A stretch of 12,516 nucleotides of DNA. Source: JBBQER01 sp052148155. Lineage in GTDB: Bacteria; Actinomycetota; Acidimicrobiia; IMCC26256; PALSA-610. Positions 7,584 to 12,516 of the stretch are shown piece after piece. The DNA lies in the NCBI GenBank assembly GCA_052148155.1, contig JBKQIY010000253.1, positions 1 through 12,516 on the forward strand, given 5' to 3'. Under the pieces are notes generated by a model. That model had not been told where the DNA came from. It saw only the letters and a program-made list of their open reading frames with translations, and made no database searches. Position numbers and translations under genes: made by a program. The first letter of the stretch is position 1, and each line of letters starts with the position of its first letter.

Positions 7584-8501
7584 ATGAGCGACTGGCCTGA
7601 GCTCGTCGAAATCCGCGAGGTGGGTCCGCGCGACGGCCTGCAGAACGAGGCGCCTGTCCCGATCGATGCCCGCGTCCGCCTCATCGACGCGCTCGCGCGC
7701 ACCGGATTACGCAGGATCGAAGCCGCCGCGTTCGTGTCTGCGTCGGCCATCCCCTCGATGGCCGGGTCCGAGCAAGTCATGGCCCGCATCGACCGCAAAG
7801 TCGGCGTGGTCTATTCGGCGCTCGTGCCCAACGCCGAAGGGGCCGAACGCGCGATCGCGGCCGACGCCGACGAGCTCGAAGTCGTGATCAGCGCAAGCGA
7901 AACACACAATCAGAAAAACGTGCGGCGATCCGTCGCCGAATCGCTCATCGGCGCCCGAGACGTCGTCGAGCTCGCGCACAACTCGGCTATCGACGCGGAG
8001 GCGATCGTCTCGACTGCATTCGGCTGTCCGTACGAAGGTGATATCGCCCCCGAGCGAGTCGCGCAGCTCGCCGGGCACCTGATCGACGCTGGCGCCGATC
8101 GAATGTCGTTCGGTGACACCACGGGTATGGCGACGCCACGCCGCGTCCATGATCTGCTCGACGCGCTCGAACGGGCAGGCATCGGCGCCGACCGGATCGG
8201 AATGCATTTCCACGATACGCGCGGCACCGCTCTCGCCAACGTGCTCGCGGCACTCGAGCGCGGTGTCGTTCGCTTCGATGCGTCGGTCGGCGGGTTGGGC
8301 GGCTGTCCCTATGCGCCGGGCGCTTCGGGGAACGCAGTCACCGAGGATCTTGTACACATGTGCCACGACATGGGAATCGAGACCGGCATCGATCTCGAGG
8401 CGCTGCTTCGCTGTGCGCAACTCGCGAGTGAGATCGTCGGCCGCGAGTTGCCGAGCGCGTTGTTGCACGCAGGTCCGCGGACGCGGATCCGATCGTCATG
8501 A
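7584..8501 (+). CDS. mvaB: Hydroxymethylglutaryl-CoA lyase
   Basis: Cleaves 3-hydroxy-3-methylglutaryl-CoA to acetoacetate and acetyl-CoA, the last step of leucine degradation. The 305-residue TIM-barrel protein shows VGPRDGLQNE at 13-22 (catalytic Arg16 and metal-binding Asp17), AAAFVSASAIPSMAG at 47-61, SASETHNQKN at 103-112, AFGCPYEGD at 145-153, SFGDTTGMATP at 175-185 and MHFHDTRGTALAN at 207-219 (metal-binding His208 and His210). The lyase signature GGLGGCPYAPGASGN at 236-250 carries the active-site loop Cys241 and Asn250. ATG 7584 is the only start before the first motif and has a -10-like box six bases upstream. The stop overlaps the next gene's start as ATGA. The related aldolase-type pyruvate-binding enzymes of this superfamily lack the GCPYAPGASGN signature, so the assignment is good; physiological use in leucine breakdown is inferred from the neighbour. 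Confidence 0.92.
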   Translation: MSDWPELVEIREVGPRDGLQNEAPVPIDARVRLIDALARTGLRRIEAAAFVSASAIPSMAGSEQVMARIDRKVGVVYSALVPNAEGAERAIAADADELEVVISASETHNQKNVRRSVAESLIGARDVVELAHNSAIDAEAIVSTAFGCPYEGDIAPERVAQLAGHLIDAGADRMSFGDTTGMATPRRVHDLLDALERAGIGADRIGMHFHDTRGTALANVLAALERGVVRFDASVGGLGGCPYAPGASGNAVTEDLVHMCHDMGIETGIDLEALLRCAQLASEIVGRELPSALLHAGPRTRIRSS

Positions 8502-10045
8502 GCGCCACCGGACCCGACGAGTACGCCCGTCTTGCGGAACGCTCGGAACGGGCACGGCAGGGCAACCTCGCCAAAGGCGCCGAAAAGCTCGCCGAGCAGC
8601 ACAAGCTGTTCGTGCGAGACCGGCTCGCGCGCCTGCTCGACGACGGCTCGTTCGTCGAAGACGGCCTGCTCGCGAACGCGCTTGCGGGCGATCTTCCAGC
8701 CGATGGGGTAGTGACCGGCGTTGGTCGCATCGACGCTCGCCCTGTGTGCGTGATGGCCAACGACCCCACCGTTAAAGCCGGATCTTGGGGCGCGCGCACG
8801 GTCGAAAAGATCGTACGGCTGACCGAACACGCACTGAGCCACGAGCTGCCCGTCGTCTACCTGGTCGATTCCGCGGGTGCGCGCATCACCGATCAGGTCG
8901 AACTCTTTCCCGGCCGCCGCGGCGCCGGGCGGATCTTCGCCAACGAAGTTCGGCTGTCAGGCAAGGTGCCGCAGGTGTGCTGCTTGTTCGGGCCGTCGGC
9001 TGCTGGCGGCGCGTACATCCCGGCGTTCTGCGACGCGGTATTCATGGTCGAAGCTAACGCTTCCATGTACCTCGGCTCGCCGCGCATGGCAGAGGTCGTG
9101 ATCGGGGAAAAGGTGTCGCTCGAGGAAATGGGCGGCGCACGGATGCACGCCACCGTCAGCGGTTGCGGCGACAACCTCTGCGCGTCCGACGCAGACGCAA
9201 TCGACGCAGCCCGACGTTACCTGTCGTACCTGCCTACCTCGTGGCGGGATTCGTCGCCCCAGACGATCGGAGTTGCACCGACGAACGAAGCCGTACCGAT
9301 TCGCGCCACAGTTCCGACAGAAGAACGGCGCGCGTACGACATGCACAAGGTAATCGATGCACTCATCGACGCCGATTCGTTCTTCGAGCTGAAACCATTG
9401 TGGGCGAAGGAGCTGATCATCGGCTTCGCGAGGCTCGACGGATCGGTCATCGGCGTCGTGGCCAACAACCCGCTGCATCTTGGCGGCGTATTGTTCGTGG
9501 ATTCTGCCGACAAGGCGGCGCGCTTCATCTGGCTGTGCGACGCGTTCAACGTCCCGTTGATCTTTCTGGCTGACGTGCCGGGCTTCATGATCGGGTCGCA
9601 AGTCGAACGACAAGGGATCATTCGCCACGGCGCGAAAATGATCACCGCAGTCGCGGAGGCGACCGTTCCGAAGTTCTCGGTCATCGTCCGCAAGGCGTAC
9701 GGCGCCGGACTGTACGCAATGGCAGGTCCCGCCTTCGATCCGGACGCGTGCTTGGCGCTGCCAACCGCGCAGATCGCCGTGATGGGTCCGGACCCGGCAG
9801 TGAACGCAGTGTTCTACAACCGGATACAAGCGATCGACGATCCCGATGAGCGCGCGACGTTCGTCGCGGAACGGCGACGCGAATACACCGAAAACGTCGA
9901 CCTCGTGCACCTCGCGGCCGAGCTCGTCGTCGACGCCGTCGTCCAACCTGAGGACCTCCGCGACGAGTTGGTGCAACGCCTAACGCTCGCGGCCAGCCGC
10001 GTTCGCGCCGACACCGAAAAGCGCCACGGCGTCCCTCCGGTCTGA
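8498..10045 (+). CDS. Biotin-dependent acyl-CoA carboxylase, carboxyltransferase (beta) subunit
   Basis: Transfers the carboxyl group from carboxybiotin to an acyl-CoA. At 515 residues it is standard length and has both crotonase-fold halves. N-terminal half: DPTVKAGSWG (89-98), YLVDSAGARITDQVELFPGRR (121-141) and the oxyanion-hole segment GPSAAGGAYIPAF (165-177), then YLGSPRMAEVVIGE and EEMGGARMH. C-terminal half: VVANNPLHLGGVLFVDSADKAARFI (320-344), PLIFLADVPGFMIGSQVE (353-370) and the second oxyanion segment KAYGAGLYAMAGPAF (399-413). The GGAYIP form and the adjacent HMG-CoA lyase favour 3-methylcrotonyl-CoA. The C-terminal segment is neither the classical methylcrotonyl nor the propionyl-CoA type, so the substrate is left open. 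The biotin carboxylase/biotin carrier alpha subunit is not in the window. ATG 8498 overlaps the lyase stop by four bases. Confidence 0.9.
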   Translation: MSATGPDEYARLAERSERARQGNLAKGAEKLAEQHKLFVRDRLARLLDDGSFVEDGLLANALAGDLPADGVVTGVGRIDARPVCVMANDPTVKAGSWGARTVEKIVRLTEHALSHELPVVYLVDSAGARITDQVELFPGRRGAGRIFANEVRLSGKVPQVCCLFGPSAAGGAYIPAFCDAVFMVEANASMYLGSPRMAEVVIGEKVSLEEMGGARMHATVSGCGDNLCASDADAIDAARRYLSYLPTSWRDSSPQTIGVAPTNEAVPIRATVPTEERRAYDMHKVIDALIDADSFFELKPLWAKELIIGFARLDGSVIGVVANNPLHLGGVLFVDSADKAARFIWLCDAFNVPLIFLADVPGFMIGSQVERQGIIRHGAKMITAVAEATVPKFSVIVRKAYGAGLYAMAGPAFDPDACLALPTAQIAVMGPDPAVNAVFYNRIQAIDDPDERATFVAERRREYTENVDLVHLAAELVVDAVVQPEDLRDELVQRLTLAASRVRADTEKRHGVPPV

Positions 10046-10067
10046 CCGGTAGGCTCCCTCGGTCACA

Positions 10068-10145
10068 CGGGCTGTGGCGCAGCTTGGTTAGCGCGCTTGA
10101 CTGGGGGTCAAGAGGTCGCGGGTTCGAATCCCGCCAGCCCGACCA
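10068..10145 (+). tRNA. tRNA-Pro(GGG), CCA encoded
   Basis: A full cloverleaf can be drawn. Acceptor 10068-10074 (CGGGCTG) pairs perfectly with 10135-10141 (CAGCCCG), including the C1-G72 pair and A73 typical of bacterial tRNA-Pro. The anticodon stem CTTGA/TCAAG encloses the loop CTGGGGG, with anticodon GGG at 10103-10105. The T arm is GCGGG-TTCGAAT-CCCGC. The CCA end is encoded at 10143-10145. It would read CCC and CCU codons. TAGGCT at 10050-10055, just after the upstream stop codon, is a possible -10. A six-base-pair hairpin (10161-10166 with 10174-10179, one G-T pair) follows the gene but has no T-run. Confidence 0.97.
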
Positions 10146-10187
10146 TAAGGCCTGATCAGAGGGACTCTTCTGCAGTCTCGAGTTGTG

Positions 10188-10207
10188 TACCTAAGTCGTT
10201 ACCTAAG
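10188..10207 (+). repeat. Two direct copies of TACCTAAG with a 12-base period
   Basis: TACCTAAG at 10188-10195 and again at 10200-10207, separated by TCGT. The copies are identical. They lie 43 bases after the tRNA-Pro gene and run directly into GAATTC (10207-10212). An integer-turn-like spacing of 12 could suit a protein-binding or recombinase-arm site, but no partner gene is visible, so the function is unknown. Confidence 0.6.
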
Positions 10208-10302
10208 AATTCGAACACCGACGCCGCGCGTCGGGTGCCTTCTCGGGCTGTGTCGCGGCGGCGGTGCTCGGTCGTGTCGAGAGTTCCCCATACCCATGAA
10301 TA

Positions 10303-10322
10303 GCGCGAGACATGCCTCGCGC
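10303..10322. other. Perfect seven-base-pair GC-rich hairpin
   Basis: GCGCGAG at 10303-10309 pairs perfectly with CTCGCGC at 10316-10322 around the six-base loop ACATGC. It is the first of three stem-loops packed into 66 bases. No T-run follows directly on either strand. Confidence 0.55.
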
Positions 10323-10328
10323 GGTTTC

Positions 10329-10368
10329 AAAAAAGTTTCGGAGATGGGCAAACTTTTTTCTTGCCCGT
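10329..10368. other. Two overlapping, mutually exclusive stem-loops
   Basis: Stem 1: AAAAAAGTTT (10329-10338) pairs perfectly with AAACTTTTTT (10350-10359) around an 11-base loop. Stem 2: GGGCAA (10346-10351) pairs with TTGCCC (10361-10366), and can be extended by a G-U and an A-U pair to 10344-10368. The two share bases 10350-10351 and cannot form together. Stem 1 looks alike on both strands and carries an A-run and a T-run, so it could be a bidirectional terminator for the converging tRNA and ATPase gene, though its stem has only one G-C pair. An attenuator-like or small-RNA role is possible but unsupported by any adjacent gene. Confidence 0.55.
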
Positions 10369-10747
10369 ATCGCATACCTGGCATCGTCAGCTCGCAGGAG
10401 ATCGTGGACGACGGCGGACGGAACGCGCCTGGCGACCGTGCGAACATGACCTGCCGTCCGGCGGGTGCGACAACCGGAACCGTCGGCTCGCGCGCCGTCG
10501 GTCGTGTGGTCGGATCGTTGTGAGGCGTGGCGGGGGAGTGGACGCGCCGAGGCAGTTCGTTGCGAAATGGTCGGCCGTTGTCGGAGGTGCGTCAGGTCGT
10601 GTGACGGGCTCGTGATGGGTTGGCTGCGTGTGGACACGGCCGCGCTCGCGGAAGTTGCCTGCCCCGGTACGGCACATAGGTGATAGGGCGTTGGCGTCGC
10701 CCAGCGCGCGTTATGGGGCGCGTTCTGCTCGGGTTCGGGCGTTCGCT

Positions 10748-12516
10748 TCAGAGTGCGTCGAGGAGTGCTTCGGCGCGTTTGGTGAGTCCTGCGCAGCCGT
10801 ACTCGGCCGCGGTGGCCGCGGCGGTCTGCGCGAAGTGGCGTGCACGTTCGAGGTCGCCGTCGGCACGGCGAGCGATGCAGAGGTCGGCGTGGTCGAGTTG
10901 GCCGAGCGCGGTCCAGTACGGGGCTTGGAGTCGGGTGTGGATGTCGTGTGCAATCGCGAACCATTGTTCGGCTTGGTCGTAGTTGCCGAGGATTGTGGCG
11001 GCGCGGGCGAGGGGGCGAGCGACCGCTCCGTTCACGATGACTCCCGCTGGGGAGATGACGTGGCTGGCGAAGGGCGCGAGGCGTTCGACGAGTGTGCGGG
11101 CAGCGGTGTGATCTGCGGCCGTGACGGCGGTGTCAGTCAGGTTGGCCATAGACACGAGCCACATTGCGTCATAGGGATAGGCGAAGCCCGTGGCCGCCTC
11201 GGCGGAGACACGTTCGCGTGCTTCGTCGATGCGTTGGAGTTCGCAGAGCATGAGTGGGACCGTGGCGCGCAGCGCGGCGATGGATGGGTTGTCGCGGGCA
11301 AAGTCGAGGAACAGGTCGGCGATCTCATCAAGTCGGCCTTGGTGCAAGCGGATGGCGTAGAGGAGGCCGCCGTACGAGGCGAGCACGTCTGGATTACCGG
11401 CCGTCGTGCCGAGCTCCAGCAGGCGTTCGTTGGCGGTTTCGGCATCGCTGGCACGTCCGGCGAGCAGCAGCCGTCCAGTGGCGAACTGCGCCTCCTGCCA
11501 GTTCAGATACGGCAAACCGACGCTTTTCGCGAGGGTTTCCATCTCGGCGAGGGCGGCGTCGGCTCCCGCAAGGTCTGCCTGCTGATACTGGACCCACATC
11601 ATCGGGAAACGGATGCGGGTCCGCAGCACGGGATCGCCGAGCCGGTCTGCGGTTGCGACGGCGCGTTGGATGTCGTCGAGGTGTTGGTCGCGGCGTTCGG
11701 GCGTCGCCAGCGTGAGGTGGGCGGCGTCGATGACGTCGACGAAGGTGGCATCGTCGTCGACCTGCCGTGCAACTTCGACAGCCTGGAGTGCGAGGTCGTG
11801 GCGGACACGCCATTCGGTTCCGGCGTCGTGAGCGCCGCCGAGCGCCGCGAGTAGTCGAGCGCGGGTCGGTGTCGGGTCGGTGCCGATTCCGTTGAGCGCG
11901 GCCGAGAGGACCGGCTTGGCGTCGTCGTCGCCGATCTGGGTCGCGAGCCATTGCGCGAAGCCAAGTGCGGCGGCAACGAGCACCTCGTTGTCGCCGAGTC
12001 GTTCGGCGAGCGCGGCGGCTTGCAGGAGTGTGTCGCGATATTCGGGCTTTGACGCTTGGTACTGCGCGGTGCCGAGCGCGGCGAGCAGTTCGGCTCGGAG
12101 GTGTTGGTCGGGTGGGGTTTGGCGGGCGGCGAGGTCGAGGGCTTGTTGATACCAGCGGATGGCGTCGTCGGGCGCGAGGGCGTCGCGGGCGGCGTCACCG
12201 GCACGGCGGACGTAGCCGAGGGCTTTGTCGAGGTCGGCGGGCCGGGTGGCGGCGACCCAATGGTGCGCGAGTTCGGCGAGGGTCGCCGCATCCTCACTGA
12301 TCGCTTGGGCTTCGAGAGTCTCGGCGACACGCTGGTGGGCGCGTTGGCGGCGGGTCGGGCTGAGCTCGTCGTAGAGACTGTGCTGGATCAGCGCATGCGC
12401 GAACCGATACCGATCCGCAAGGTCACCCTCGACCAGTACGGCGGCAGCGACCGCGGCGTCCATGAGATCCAACAATGCGCCTTCGTCGACCTCGGCCAAT
12501 CGCGCGAGCAGGCTGA
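10748..12516 (-). CDS. C-terminal part of a large ATPase/TPR signal-transduction protein, 5' end outside the window
   Basis: 588 residues are visible, and the frame stays open to the window edge; the TTG at 12499 is internal. The first 70 or so residues (LARLAEVDEGALLDLMDAA, then RYRFAHALIQHSLYDELSPTRR) are the winged-helix-like segment that follows the NTPase domain in STAND/MalT-like regulators and in large adenylate-cyclase or SARP fusions. The remainder is alpha-helical and TPR-like, for example GDAARDALAPDDAIRWYQQALDLA, and ends AEYGCAGLTKRAEALLDAL. There is no C-terminal LuxR-type helix-turn-helix, so any output domain (cyclase, SARP or kinase) would be upstream and unseen. No signal peptide or membrane helix is visible in this part. 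The gene converges on tRNA-Pro and is functionally unrelated to the housekeeping genes on the left. Family level is likely; the specific role is unknown. Confidence 0.85.
   Translation of the reverse strand, partial: SLLARLAEVDEGALLDLMDAAVAAAVLVEGDLADRYRFAHALIQHSLYDELSPTRRQRAHQRVAETLEAQAISEDAATLAELAHHWVAATRPADLDKALGYVRRAGDAARDALAPDDAIRWYQQALDLAARQTPPDQHLRAELLAALGTAQYQASKPEYRDTLLQAAALAERLGDNEVLVAAALGFAQWLATQIGDDDAKPVLSAALNGIGTDPTPTRARLLAALGGAHDAGTEWRVRHDLALQAVEVARQVDDDATFVDVIDAAHLTLATPERRDQHLDDIQRAVATADRLGDPVLRTRIRFPMMWVQYQQADLAGADAALAEMETLAKSVGLPYLNWQEAQFATGRLLLAGRASDAETANERLLELGTTAGNPDVLASYGGLLYAIRLHQGRLDEIADLFLDFARDNPSIAALRATVPLMLCELQRIDEARERVSAEAATGFAYPYDAMWLVSMANLTDTAVTAADHTAARTLVERLAPFASHVISPAGVIVNGAVARPLARAATILGNYDQAEQWFAIAHDIHTRLQAPYWTALGQLDHADLCIARRADGDLERARHFAQTAAATAAEYGCAGLTKRAEALLDAL

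Larger units (their letters stand above)
10146..10747. other. 602-base stretch without a convincing gene, structured in its left half
   Basis: This is the gap between tRNA-Pro and the converging 3' end of the ATPase gene. The open frames crossing it are Arg/Pro/Ser-rich, have no recognisable motif or ribosome-binding site, or are antisense extensions. The left half (10146-10370) is locally A/T-richer and holds a cluster of six-base palindromes, a tandem TACCTAAG repeat and three stem-loops, listed separately. The right half (10370-10747) shows nothing clear apart from a small GGGCG/CGCCC hairpin at 10686-10702. That hairpin lies about 45 bases past the ATPase stop on the - strand and is a weak terminator candidate without a T-run. 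Confidence 0.6.

Noticed and set aside
8957..9976. - strand open frame (339 codons) inside the carboxyltransferase gene
   Set aside because: It is a shadow of a high-GC gene; the + strand product matches its family throughout.
10097..10303. Small + strand open frame reading AGSNPASPT near its start
   Set aside because: It begins inside tRNA-Pro, and that peptide is the well-known false translation of a tRNA 3' half.
10615..10683. 22-codon frame beginning MGWLRVDTAALAEVA, reminiscent of the start of type VII secretion substrates
   Set aside because: It stops after 22 codons, has no ribosome-binding site, and the resemblance covers only about ten common residues.
10146..10747. CRISPR array or insertion sequence in the non-coding stretch
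   Set aside because: There are no regularly spaced repeats of 20-40 bases, no terminal inverted repeats and no transposase frame; the only direct repeat is eight bases long in two copies.
10203..10964. - strand open frame of 253 codons filling much of the intergenic gap
   Set aside because: It begins inside the ATPase 3' end in another frame and is Arg/Pro/Thr-rich with no motif. I cannot exclude that the part over 10203-10450 is coding, but I see no support.
10628..11854. Long + strand open frame (408 codons) antisense to the ATPase gene
   Set aside because: It mirrors the codon structure of the - strand ATPase/TPR gene, has no recognisable motif and starts in non-coding sequence without a ribosome-binding site.

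Overview
The window is dense, very GC-rich bacterial chromosome with short or overlapping gene junctions, many GTG starts and a CCA-encoding tRNA gene. Gene content and the TANCCT-type -10 boxes placed so that transcripts would start at the start codon point to a high-GC actinomycete. An Acidimicrobiia-like lineage is my guess; it rests on the gene mix, not on a search.

Left part, 1-3578, + strand: a tightly coupled run of tyrA (prephenate dehydrogenase, 5' end outside the window), aroA (EPSP synthase), cmk (CMP kinase) and plsC (acyl-acylglycerophosphate acyltransferase). The genes overlap by 1-4 bases, so they are very probably one operon covering tyrosine/shikimate synthesis, nucleotide salvage and phospholipid synthesis. 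ispH, the last enzyme of the MEP isoprenoid pathway, follows on the opposite strand (3656-4738). A composite stem-loop lies in the convergent gap.

Middle, 4739-7552: a 64-base divergent intergenic region separates ispH from a two-gene unit. That unit holds a PDZ/radical-SAM-like/DUF512 protein of unknown function and der, the double GTPase of 50S ribosome assembly. The DUF512-der pairing is also known from clostridia.

Right-middle, 7553-10145: HMG-CoA lyase overlaps a carboxyltransferase (beta) subunit of a biotin-dependent acyl-CoA carboxylase. Together they suggest leucine/branched-chain acyl-CoA breakdown. tRNA-Pro(GGG) follows.

Right end: about 600 bases without a convincing gene (10146-10747) hold a short direct repeat, a cluster of six-base palindromes and three stem-loops, two of them mutually exclusive. 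On the - strand, the 3' part of a large ATPase/TPR regulator (STAND or MalT-like) runs off the window end.

I see no CRISPR array, insertion sequence, integrase, toxin-antitoxin pair or recognisable defence system. The most useful observations are the repeated TANCCT-N6-start layout at all three visible first genes of - or + strand units, the DUF512-der pair, and the structured block after the tRNA.
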